In this document: one piece after another, positions 1-7,999 of the stretch
Layout: every line of letters starts with the position of its first letter
How positions within the stretch are numbered: position 1 is the stretch's first letter
NCBI GenBank assembly: GCA_030220185.1
Contig: JASPKZ010003441.1
Span: 806,001-870,000 of the forward strand
Direction of reading: 5' to 3'
Length of the DNA: 64,000 bases
From: Diploptera punctata
Taxonomy: Eukaryota; Arthropoda; Insecta; Blattodea; Blaberidae
Notes under the pieces: generated by a model
Database searches by the model: none
Told to the model about the DNA's origin: nothing
What the model saw: the letters and a program-made list of their open reading frames with translations, nothing else
Position numbers and translations under genes: made by a program

Positions 1-170
1 TAACTTCCTAAAATGAAATACCAAAAATGGAATTTTGTTTTCTTTTTCTAATTCAATGGTAAACTTTACTGATTCATCCTGAAGGTTCAATAATTTAAGA
101 GCATCTTCAATATCTTTAGAATTTATTATTGCAAAAATATCATCATCCACATATCTGAACCAAAGTCTTA
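1..170 (-). mobile_element. Penelope-like element reverse transcriptase, palm (YVDD) part
   Basis: Minus-strand translation reads WFRYVDDD followed by IFAII, the catalytic palm motif (motif C) of Penelope-like reverse transcriptases. It continues in frame to the left edge with a conserved LEKENKIPFLVFHF stretch. This is the downstream continuation of the RT fragment at 1357-1995: the fingers/palm part ends there and the YVDD part resumes here. The two were separated by the double DNA-transposon insertion at 171-1356. The element continues past the left edge of the window. It is not expected to be active, because the frame is broken at the insertion. Confidence 0.85.
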
Positions 171-796
171 GGGTCGTATGTTAGAACATTACTCTCTACT
201 CAAATTACTTTACTCCATCACTAGTGACGCTGATTCACACCGTGAGCCATTGCTGATAACGAATTAACGGCCGACTTATCGGTCATGCACGAGAGTCGAC
301 GTTTGTCGTAATATATTGGCAAACGATTACACCCAGATTCTCACAGCGATAGAACCACTTCCAATTATTTTCGTCTGCTATAGAGGAATGTATTTTATGC
401 TTGCATCCCGCAAATAAGACCGTATACAAACACGTCTGCGACACGCAATATTACGCCTATTCTCCTGTTCTTCCAGTTGAATTCTTTGGTAGACTCTAAT
501 CAATTCCTCTGCTTCGCTCGTTATATACCGAAAACATGATCGAAGTCTTCAAGGTCCGACATCTTGGATAAATGTTGGATAAAGCAGCAAAGTACATCGA
601 TTACCATCGGTTCCCGTTCGGTTCCCTTCGGGATTTTAATTTGAGTTGCTCATTTAAGCTACCTCCGCAGGTAGCTTACAAATTTAACCAATTATTATCG
701 CATGAACAAATTTTTGAGTAAGCAAAATCGTATTAGCATACAACTTGCTCAGCAGAGAAGGCATTTTACTGTCTAATGCGTCCAAACATGCGACCC
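171..796 (-). mobile_element. PIF/Harbinger-like non-autonomous element, copy 1
   Basis: The element begins GGGTCGTATG and ends CATGCGACCC, with about 20-bp imperfect terminal inverted repeats. TTA lies immediately outside both ends (168-170 and 797-799), as expected for the 3-bp TWA target duplications of PIF/Harbinger elements. The interior is an inverted copy of the neighbour at 800-1356. It includes a minus-strand start codon near 575 for the same short acidic peptide (MSDLEDFD...), broken here soon after. It sits inside the Penelope RT. Superfamily assignment rests on termini and duplication length only; no DDE nuclease is encoded. Confidence 0.65.
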
Positions 797-799
797 TTA

Positions 800-1356
800 G
801 GGTCGAATGTTTGAATGCATTAGACAGTAAAAGGCGTTCTCTGCTGATAAAGTTTTATCCAAACACATTTTTCTTACTCAGAAATCTATTCACGCGGTAA
901 TAATTGTAAGCTACCTGACAAGGTACCTTAAGATCGTAACTCAAGATATAAACTTATGTGAAAATCCCAAAGGGAACCGATGTAGTTTGAAAAACTTATC
1001 CAAGATGTCGGACCTTGAAGACTTCGATCATGTTTTCGGTATACGCGGAGAAGAGGAGTTTGATAGAGTCTACCAAAGAATTCAACTGGAAGAACAGGAG
1101 AATCGGCGTAATATTGCACGTCGCAGACGTGTTTGTATATGATATTATTTGCGGGATGCAAGCATAAATGCATTCCTCTATAGCAGACGAAAATAACGGA
1201 AGTGGTTTTATCGCTGAGAATTCTGGGTAATTCGTTGCCAATATTACGAAAACGTCAACATTCATGCATGACCGGTAAGGCGGCCGTTAATTCGATCTCA
1301 GCTCACCAGTGATTGGAAGTAATTTGAGTAGAGACTAATGTATTTGCATACGACCC
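800..1356 (+). mobile_element. PIF/Harbinger-like non-autonomous element, copy 2 (inverted)
   Basis: Begins GGGTCGAATG and ends CATACGACCC. TTA precedes it (797-799) and CTA follows it (1357-1359), the latter a one-base departure from a perfect TTA duplication. It is the reverse complement of copy 1 over nearly its whole length. An ATG at 1005 opens a 45-codon frame ending at 1142 that starts MSDLEDFDHVFG and ends with an arginine run (RRNIARRRR). I do not recognise this peptide; it could be the N-terminus of a transposase or of a captured gene. The two copies together form a 1.19-kb palindrome with TTA at its centre. Confidence 0.65.
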
Positions 1357-1995
1357 CTAAACATCCATGGGTATGCTTTAGTGATTTGACACTCCAAGTA
1401 ACTCATGAACAAATCAGCTAAAAATAGTGAGAGCGGATTGCCCATTGACAAACCCGAAACCTGTTGGTAAAATTTTCCATTATAGGTAAAATAAGAATTA
1501 CTGACACATAGCTTAGTAAGAATTATATATTCCTCTATTATTTCAATTTTAATATTTAGAGAACTTAACCATTTCCTCAAAAAATTTAGCATTTTTTCAA
1601 CAGGTATACTTGGAAACAATGAAATTACATAAAATGAAACCAATCTGTCATCATGTCCTAGACTCATATTTTTCAATTTGTCAACCAATTCCAAAGAGTT
1701 CTGAATACTTTTAGTGTCAAATTTGGGAAGCTCGTTAAATTTTTGTACCAGCCATTTAGATAAATAATAGCATGGTGAACCAATGTTGTTGACTATATGT
1801 CTCATCTTGTTACCAATTTTATGAATCTTTGGTAGACCATACATTCTAGGATTCGATGGATTGGACACTTTTAATTAAAATTTTTCTTGTTTTGTGAAAG
1901 TATGTTTTATTTGTTTCAAAGTATTGTCAAATGATTTTATAGCTTTAGGTAAAGGATCCTTTTTCAATTCCAAAAATTCTTTTGATTCTAGGAGA
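1357..1995 (-). mobile_element. Penelope-like element reverse transcriptase, N-terminal and fingers part
   Basis: Minus-strand translation contains YGLPKIHK (a Penelope hallmark), SLFPSIPV (the position where the motif A aspartate is usually found, here changed), and GLSMGNPLS (motif B), then ADLFMSYLE. Upstream (to about 1990) are residues typical of the region before the palm (DPLPKAIKSFDNTLKQIK). One frame break separates that upstream part from the YGLPKIHK part. In known PLEs this protein primes reverse transcription and is fused to a GIY-YIG endonuclease. The FYVI/SLFPSI segment lacks the usual FTNIP/D-type aspartate, so this copy is probably inactive even without the insertion. Confidence 0.85.
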
Positions 1996-1997
1996 TT

Positions 1998-2187
1998 GTG
2001 TCCAATCCATCGAATCCTAGAATGTACGGTCTACCAAAGATTCATAAAATTGGTAACAAGATGAGACCTATAGTCAACAACATTGGTTCACCATGCTATT
2101 ATTGATCTAAATGGCTGGTATAAAAATTTAACGAGCTTCCCAAATTTGACACTAAAAGTATTCAGAACTCTTTGGAATTGGTTGATG
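1998..2187 (+). mobile_element. Inverted Penelope RT fragment (head-to-head copy)
   Basis: Plus-strand repeat of the segment at 1680-1870 in opposite orientation. It translates through SNPSNPRMYGLPKIHK and VNNIGSPCYY, then meets stop codons. Together with the minus-strand fragment it forms an inverted repeat centred near 1935. This head-to-head arrangement recurs at other PLE loci in the window. Confidence 0.8.
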
Positions 2188-2300
2188 TTTTCTATTTCTC
2201 CGGTAATTTCAAAATTTATGGGTTTCTTTTTATTCTTGCAGATGTAAATTTTCTCCCAAATTTGGGAGAAGATTGTTAAATAATAGGAATTATATATCAT
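2188..2300 (-). mobile_element. Penelope GIY-YIG C-terminal fragment
   Basis: Minus-strand translation reads IWEKIYICKNKKKPINFEI, matching the segment after the GIY-YIG domain in other PLEs here (IWEKIYIQKNKNRVVNFEV at about 6560). It is joined to an RT fragment of the opposite orientation at about 2187, so this is a chimeric junction. Confidence 0.7.
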
Positions 2301-2447
2301 ATTTGTGGATTTCTTGAAGACCCAGGTTTTGATGCTTTAAGCATCATTATCAATTCTTTCTAAGTTGACAATGATGCTTAAAGCATTGAAACCCTGGGTC
2401 TTCGAGAAATCTACTAATATGATATCTAACTCCTATTATTTAAAATA
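2277..2447. repeat. Long hairpin (Penelope-end palindrome)
   Basis: Inverted repeat with arms of about 80 bases. The left arm starts TTAAATAATAGGA and carries GAAGACCCAGG and ATGCTTTAAGCATCA; the right arm mirrors these (GATGCTTAAAGCAT, CCCTGGGTCTTC, TCCTATTATTTAA). The loop is about 15 bases. It sits at the end of a PLE fragment. No ribozyme core is visible inside it. Confidence 0.75.
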
Positions 2448-2508
2448 AACCTCATGGTGTCACTTCCTTTAAATATTAAAAAAAAGGAAATGTCGTTCAT
2501 CATTTAAT

Positions 2509-3782
2509 TTAACCCTTTGCCCCGCTCAGTTATTTCCAGTAGTATGCTGTATAGAGACATATTCCTTTTACGACATTTAAAGTTTAAATGTCTTCTAGAC
2601 ACTTTTAATTGAAGAATGGCATATGTGTACTAACTATGATCTCTTCTGAAAAATCATGTGAAATATGCTAAATCAAAAACTTGTTTTCAAATTACAAATA
2701 TCTTCATCAAATAATTAATTATTAATTTTGTAAATATGTCACGATACAATTTATATATATATATATAAATATCTCTGTAGTAGAACAGATAAAATTTATA
2801 TATATATAGACCTCAATGTATTCCACAATTGTAAGGATGGATAATATTACCTTTCAATATTATTATAATTGAAGCAAATATATTTATTAACAATTAATAT
2901 TTTATATGTATGAATAAATTATATAGGCCTATCCTTAGTTTAATATCTCATGGAGATAGCAATGTTTATAGTTTGCATAAAGTATATTTCTAAAATTATT
3001 ATGATAAACTGTATTAGTCCGTTTCTATTTATTTTTTAATTTCAACTTGAAATAATGTACCATTGTTTAAAAAAACTATATTTCGCTGATAAATCAAGAC
3101 ACAGACACAGAAAGTAAGTAACATCATTAGTAAAAATTCTCGCATATCCAAGTTCTACTACAGATAAAATATATTTATTTATTTATTACTTCCTCTATTA
3201 CCGGTATATAATAAAGAAATATTGTCCTTATCCGTTTATAATTTTATTTGGTGATGAGAAAGATTCCAATTCTTTAAAATTAAGTTCTGAGGTCCAATTA
3301 TTAAAAGAGTAATTATTGTTCTCGTTATAATCAGTGCGCTCTGTCGTCGACGCTACGATTTCTTCATCACTGTCACTTGTTTGTTCTATATGACTATCTT
3401 GCACTAAACTACCCATCCAAGATACGTCAGAACTATCACTTTCATAATTAAATTCCTCATCTATCGCGGCCACAACGTCTTCACTGAACAATGGGTTTAA
3501 ATTACAGGTAGTTTTACTAACACATGAACTTTTGCTTTCACTTGCAATGGTTACAGATAAACTGGTGGAGGCTTTCAAAAAATAGGGTTGAAAACACAAA
3601 AAAGTACCATTAGAATTTTACAAAAAATTATAAAGCAAGTCTTGTTGCCACATTTAATACATTCCACAGATGCCAAAGAATGACTGACATGTCACAGTTT
3701 TCCAAGAAAGTGAATCCAAGTTGAAATACAGCTGTTTTATAAAGAGGTACACTTTACTACGTTATACGGGGCAAAGGGTTAA
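2509..3782 (-). mobile_element. piggyBac-like element, internally deleted
   Basis: TTAA occurs at 2509-2512 and 3779-3782. Just inside, perfect 12-bp inverted repeats CCCTTTGCCCCG (2513-2524) and CGGGGCAAAGGG (3767-3778) complete the piggyBac signature: TTAA target duplication and CCC/GGG termini. The body is 1266 bp, too short for a full transposase, and contains an N-terminal remnant at 3228-3599. The left half is AT-rich with a short TA run (about 2755-2768). It is presumably a non-autonomous deletion derivative mobilised in trans. Confidence 0.85.
3228..3599 (-). pseudogene. piggyBac transposase N-terminal remnant
   Basis: A 123-codon minus-strand frame begins near the right inverted repeat of the piggyBac-like element. 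It is acidic and serine-rich (QTSDSDEEIVAS, NYESDSSDVS), and near its end has a W...LNF...F pattern. An acidic N-terminus followed by a W/F-containing linker is usual before the DDE core of piggyBac transposases. The frame stops there and no core (catalytic Asp residues) or C-terminal cysteine-rich domain follows. Assignment leans on position inside the TTAA/TIR element; the protein alone would not identify it. Confidence 0.55.
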
Positions 3783-3899
3783 TATTATGGGTTTTCAATT
3801 TTTATTAATTGTTGTTATTGAGATAATTTTTTAGGATCATTTCAATGTCTAAATTTTACATACATCAATGTGATATTTATTTAACATTGTCCAGTCCTG

Positions 3900-3995
3900 G
3901 ACAGTATTTATTTTTTTGAAAATAAAAATTATTGCTTGAACTGGGACTCGAACCCTGGCCCTCTAATTGTATGCACCAGTATGCAATCCATTATA
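3900..3995 (-). mobile_element. tRNA-like SINE head
   Basis: Minus strand has a B-box-like GGTTCGAGTCCC and, upstream, a degraded A box (TAATGGATTGCATACTGG), in tRNA spacing. It is probably a tRNA-derived pseudogene or SINE head of fewer than 100 bases, next to the larger SINE at 4030-4327. Confidence 0.5.
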
Positions 3996-4029
3996 CTGTT
4001 AAAAAACTTACATTTTGTTTTTCTTCGAG

Positions 4030-4327
4030 CTCGACAGGCCTAAAAGGCCCTTGGCCTACCAGCTGGCTGCTGGCGTCACATCCACGTGTTAACCACAGGG
4101 ATAGACGATCATCCAGCCAGTGTAGAGGTGATGAGGTCAGCATGTCAGGTCCACCAGCATTATAGCTGGTCTTCTCAACCTGGAGCTGCTACTTATTGTA
4201 GCTACCCAAATGCCTCATCGGTCCCATACTGGCCTAAATTCCATGAGAAAATTTCTTCCCCCACAGGGACTCGAACCAGTGCAATTCCCATAGCTCTGTG
4301 CCTTAACCACTCAGCTACGGCGCAGGA
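4030..4327 (-). mobile_element. tRNA-derived SINE, family 1 copy A
   Basis: Minus strand starts with a tRNA-like head: A box in GTAGCTGAGTGGTTAAGGC and B box GGTTCGAGTCCC, about 40 bases apart. A shared body follows (TTTTCTCATGG, GTAGCTACAATAAGTAGC). The same body is found at 51535-51800, which establishes a family. RNA polymerase III transcription would start at the head near 4325. The 3' end near 4030 is not sharply defined. Confidence 0.75.
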
Positions 4328-4344
4328 CTAAAATAATTAAATAC

Positions 4345-4560
4345 ATTAAGGTAGAATTTTTATCACTCACCTCATATTGTTCTTCTTATTTGACTATAAA
4401 CTAGTTTTGGAAGAGCTCTTCAAGACGACAGAACAATGGTCGTGACGATACTGAGGATGGAACAGAAACTATGTTCCGAAACTAGTTTATAGTCAAATAA
4501 GAAGAACAATATGAGGTGAGTGATAAAAATTTTACCTTAATGAATATACCTCATAGTGAG
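4345..4560. repeat. Penelope-end inverted repeat, family A
   Basis: Arms of about 70 bases: CTCACCTCATATTGTTCTTC on the left and the complement ending ATATGAGGTGAG on the right, followed by AGTGATAAAAATT. The right arm and centre hold a complete hammerhead-like core on the plus strand (4444-4494). The left arm has only its 3' half on the minus strand. The CTCACCTCAT/ATGAGGTGAG end is shared with the PLE ends at 4678, 38521, 62719 and 63687. Confidence 0.75.
4444..4494 (+). ncRNA. Hammerhead ribozyme (type I), PLE family A
   Basis: Core CTGAGGA (4451-4457), helix II GGAACA...TGTTCC, then GAAAC (4478-4482). A very short helix III (AC-TA-GT) precedes the predicted cleavage site after T4487. Helix I is formed by GACGATA (4444-4450) and TATAGTC (4488-4494) with one mismatch. 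Hammerhead ribozymes with minimal helix III are an established feature of Penelope-like elements. The one departure is a single T between the GA of the core and helix II. Confidence 0.75.
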
Positions 4561-4688
4561 AATTCCTAAAATAAGTAATTAAATACATATTTAATTAATG
4601 TTGGGAAGTAAACATTATGAGGTATAATCATTAAAAATCATCGGAGAACATATTGTTTAAATAACTCACCTCATAGGATTCATGCTTC

Positions 4689-4734
4689 CATGATATCGCG
4701 ATTTCAAACATAATCATGTTCATCGTCAGCCATA
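4689..4734 (-). ncRNA. Hammerhead ribozyme, left arm of palindrome
   Basis: Mirror copy of the motif at 4894-4939: CTGACGA, helix II GAACAT...ATGTTT, GAAA, helix III AT-CGCG-AT, predicted cleavage after A, helix I of about five pairs including wobbles. It lies on the minus strand. Confidence 0.7.
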
Positions 4735-4893
4735 ACTCCGACTGTTGAAATTCTTCGGCCGTCAACTATTCTATTGTCGCCATCTTCAGTGTTCCTATCT
4801 ATGGTTGAAGTTCATAAATTCAACCATAGATAGCAGCACTGAAGATGGCGACAATAGAATAGTTGACGGCCGAAGAATTTCAACAGTCGGAGT

Positions 4894-4939
4894 TATGGCT
4901 GACGATGAACATGATTATGTTTGAAATCGCGATATCATG
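4894..4939 (+). ncRNA. Hammerhead ribozyme, right arm of palindrome
   Basis: CTGACGA (4899-4905), helix II GAACAT...ATGTTT, GAAA (4923-4926), helix III A4926-T4927 with A4932-T4933 closing CGCG, cleavage predicted after A4934. Helix I pairs TATGG (4894-4898) with TCATG (4935-4939). Its helix II differs from the family A motif but pairs equally well, which supports selection on the fold. Confidence 0.7.
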
Positions 4940-5050
4940 GAAGCATGAATCCTATGAGGTGAGTTATTTAAACAATATGTTCTCCGATGATTTTTAATTA
5001 AATACATATTTAATTGCTTGGGATGTTGGGTTAAAGGTTTTAAGAATTAC

Positions 5051-5701
5051 CTGTTCTCCTCTGGCAATTGGTTTAACTGCACGTAACACACAAATATCTC
5101 CTCTATGGGTCATTCGAGTAACATTAGGATCACAAGAATGATTCACTAAGCTTAACACAGCATGAACTGCACATCCAATTAACACTGGTTTCTTTTTGAA
5201 TGATCCAGTTTCCCAATCATTTTCTGAAGAATATAGTATTTCTTCAACACCGTGACTATTGGCGAGTAGACTACAAATGTGTCGTAACAGAAGTCCACCA
5301 ACTTCGTACTTGTACTCGTTGACATCGATATCAGAAAAGAAATCTGTCATGGTTTCAAGACAGTGAAGAATACATGCTGCAGTAACAGAACATAAAAACA
5401 AGGTCTCTGAAGTCAGTTTCTCAGTGTGAGTTACCAGCCAATAAATAGGACTGTAATCTGATGAAGAATATACACCCTTATTATTAAACCCTTTCTTCAT
5501 TTCTTCAACTTTTTCTTCAGCTGCCAAAGATTCTAACAAATTCTTAAGATCATTAGTTTTGCATGCTTTAATCATTATTTTCAATGCTAAATAACCCTTT
5601 TCACTTATTTCAAGTTTTTGTAAAGTGGGTAGTATGGAGCACCCAATATAATGGCTCTCATCCCAAGATGATGAGCGACACTCTTCTCTGCAGTACATAA
5701 C
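5051..5701 (-). CDS. SMYD4: SMYD4-like protein, exon 4 (MYND end and SET domain)
   Basis: 217 codons between an acceptor (TTGTTGCAG just upstream, 5704-5702) and a donor (GTAATT, 5050-5045), both in phase 0. It begins VMYCREECR and contains H and C of the MYND finger, completing the zinc ligands started in the previous exon (HCYNC...CCFC). Downstream is the SET domain with the NHSCDPN signature and the RGDICVLRAVKPIARGEQ strand typical of SMYD proteins, which bind S-adenosylmethionine and methylate lysine. In the known family the exon is followed by the SET C-terminus with its cysteine cluster and a helical C-terminal domain. I could not find those between 1 and 5050, so they probably lie left of the window. 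The downstream intron is filled with PLE, SINE and piggyBac insertions. Confidence 0.88.
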
Positions 5702-5759
5702 CTGCAACAAAACACATGTTACATTGATATCCCTGAGATGTTATATTTTTACTGAGTAC

Positions 5760-6790
5760 AAACATCAAAATTACCAAAGAAATAGAAGAAAATAAACAAA
5801 TACCTTTTTTGGATCTTAAATCGGTTAGAAACGAAGAAAAAAGAAAAATTAAATTTAGGATTCATAGGAAAGAAACTCATAGGGAAAATTTTATTAAATC
5901 AACAGGGTTCAATCCAATTGGACATAAATTGGCAGCCTCCAGTAGTTTAACTCATAGACTAGGTAAACTTACCCTTAAACGAAGAAGATTTCAAACAGGA
6001 GAAAAAACACATAATCAAAGAAGCAAGAGAAAACGGGTTTGAGAAAAAATGGTACACAAAAGGATAGAAAATATAAGAAACAAAAATTGATCAATAAAAG
6101 TACTCTTCAAAAGGAAAAAACCACCTATGAAAAAATATAGGAAAATTCACATATCACAATAAATTCCAAAAGATATTTGAGAAAATTAAATTTGAAGAGA
6201 AAATTTTTTTTTTTTCGCCTAGACCGGGATATTTGAGAAGTTTAATATTAAATTAGCACTGAAAAATAACCACAGTTTAAATAAACTAATAAAAACTAAC
6301 AAAGTGAAAAAAACTGATAAAAATAAAAAATCAGGAATATATCAAATTGAATGTACGGTTTGTGAATATATATATATATATGAAAAACAAAAAGAAACCT
6401 AAAAATTAAAACCAAAGAACACATAAGAAATATTAAAAATGGGGAAGTAGAAAAATCTGCAGTTGCTGCTTATGTTTGGTCTGAAAAACATAATATAAAT
6501 TTGGACACTAAATTATTAAAACAATTAGAAAATACAAAAGAGCTGACTATTTGGGAAAAAATCTATATTCAGAAGAACAAAAACAGAGTTGTGAATTTTG
6601 AAGTACTGACGGAGCATGGCCTCGTTTGGAGGTTCTTTGGCCAACTGCAGGAGGGAGCTGACATCGATATCCAGAGATATAAATCCAACCAGTCCGGCCA
6701 TGATGCTAAGGATGATTAGAAAAATAATCGAAACATGTTCAAGAACAAATCAATATTAATATTGAGGTAAGATTTCACAGACTCAAAATA
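5760..6790 (+). mobile_element. Penelope-like element, 3' half (family B)
   Basis: Starts inside the RT C-terminus: KIKFRIHRKETHRENFIK and SSSLTHRLGKLTLKRRRF are typical of the thumb region. It passes through several frameshifts to GIYQIECTVCE (a GIY-YIG with the second motif degraded) and ends in an intact 72-codon piece with IWEKIYIQKNKNRVVNFEV. The hammerhead-like core at 6705-6735 overlaps the last codons. The copy is 5'-truncated and broken by frameshifts. A short T run with GCCTAGACCGGG at about 6206-6230 looks like a small foreign insertion. Confidence 0.8.
6705..6736 (+). ncRNA. Degraded hammerhead-like core, PLE family B
   Basis: CTAAGGA (one change from CTGAGGA), helix II GATTA...TAATC, then GAAAC. 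Helix III AC-AT-GT can form, but helix I is not convincing. Aligned copies at 21552-21580 and 46752-46780 have CTGACGA and a different but self-complementary helix II (AAAAC...GTTTT). Confidence 0.5.
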
Positions 6791-7004
6791 ATTTAATTAA
6801 AAGAACCTCGAAATATTACTTTCTAAAATAAAACACCAGTTATAGACCACAGCTACCACAGCCCGGAATCTATTAATATTATGATTACCTGCCATGAAAG
6901 CCTTCATTAATATTTTCATTTTTCACTTACTAACTCAGTAAGACAAAAACTATGGCGTTTTTAAGGGAAAATACAGATACGAACTAAAATTGTTATTAAT
7001 AACA

Positions 7005-7540
7005 ATATAATGGAACAAGTTAATAACTTTACTTATCTTGGCTGCAATCTTTCCTACGACACATGTGAAGATATAGACATAAAATTAGTCAAGTTTCAAA
7101 AACTTATAGGAACAATAAAAAGCATTCTTTTCCAAAAAGTACGCCCAGATACAATTCTAAAATTTTATAAAACAATGGCCCTTCGAACTCTACTTTATGG
7201 TTCTGAAACCTGGACTCTTACTACAGGTAAATTAAATAGGATAGTAGCTGCAGGAATGAAGTTATTAAGACCTTTAGCGGGTTATACGCTTTATGGCCGC
7301 TTGCGTAATGAAGCTCTCAACACACCAGCAATAACTGAAACCATTCAAAAATATCAAAATAATTGGCATCAACAGCTTCTTAGAATGCCAAACAATAGAC
7401 TACCTCTGCAGCTATTGAACTACAGACCCACAGGGCGAAGAGACCCAGGAAGACCCAAGAAGAGATGGAGGGATCAATTTCTATCCTGAAGTGGAACAGG
7501 CCAATGGCCTAATCCATGCCTGCAATTGATGATGACTTAC
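7005..7540 (+). mobile_element. Non-LTR retrotransposon 3' end (FADD-type LINE)
   Basis: An open 159-codon frame (7010-7489) covers the region after the RT palm: VNNFTYLGCN, FYKTMALRTLLYGSETW and the GRRDPGRPKKRW ending common to many arthropod LINEs. The 3' untranslated region carries the stem AGGCC-AAT-GGCCT (7498-7510) and ends in GATGATGA. It has the same organisation as 8000-8965, 14240-14910 and 53655-54861. It is 5'-truncated and lacks catalytic domains. Confidence 0.75.
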
Positions 7541-7585
7541 TAACTCACTGACACTATCGAACCCGAAGGTTCATGGCAACGAACT
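7534..7585 (-). mobile_element. RTE LINE 3' terminal fragment
   Basis: Reads ACTTACTAACTCACTGACAC then CCCGAAGGTTCATGG, the reverse complement of the RTE 3' terminus seen complete at about 32935-32983. About 50 bases only. Confidence 0.7.
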
Positions 7586-7749
7586 TGGAGATTTAATTTT
7601 GCTCATAAAATCAGCACCAGATGGCAGTTTGAAATATGGTGGTAACGGCATAATTACAACAGTTGGAGTTTGACTTAAGATGAAGCAAAATTACCTTTAA
7701 AACGAGTATCTTTGAAAACATGAATTTGGCTGTCGAAACTAATATCTAA

Positions 7750-7990
7750 AAAAATTGCATTAAGACAATACACAGTGTCCATAAAGTCTGTCCAACTTTA
7801 CAACTTGCTATAAGATGAAAACTATAAAAGTTAGAGTTGTGTGGTTTATGACAAATGAAACACAAACTCTCAAAGTTTGTTCAATATCTTGCCATACATT
7901 ATGCAGCATTTCTTGGGTGACGCTAGCAACATCATCAGTTATCCTTCTTCTTAAATGTTCAAATCAGGTACATGTGTTGCATATAAGTCT
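7750..7990 (-). pseudogene. Mariner-like transposase C-terminal fragment
   Basis: Minus-strand translation gives EHLRRRITDDVASVTQEML then HNVWQDIEQTLRVC. This resembles the C-terminal segment (RI...VTPEML.N.W.E...RL.VC) widely found in mariner-type transposase remnants of arthropods. Stops on both sides; no DDE core is present. The assignment comes from recalled family patterns and needs a profile search. Confidence 0.5.
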
Positions 7991-7999
7991 TTGACAAAA

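Larger units (their letters stand above)
4632..4997. repeat. Near-perfect 360-bp palindrome with two hammerhead motifs
   Basis: Arms of about 175 bases differ by few bases and are separated by only about 10 bases near 4815. Each arm contains one hammerhead-like motif on opposite strands, plus the Penelope-type CTCACCTCAT end. The outer ends (AATCATCGGAGAACATATTG) also match. It is read as a head-to-head pair of PLE terminal segments lacking any coding sequence. Confidence 0.85.

Noticed and set aside
928..1265. Minus-strand open frames of 81 and 89 codons
   Set aside because: They lie within the palindromic Harbinger-like copies, opposite the short plus-strand frame, and have no recognisable composition or motif.
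2277..2447. Hammerhead or microRNA precursor in the long hairpin
   Set aside because: No ribozyme core; a microRNA cannot be argued without small RNA data, and the position at a PLE end explains the palindrome.
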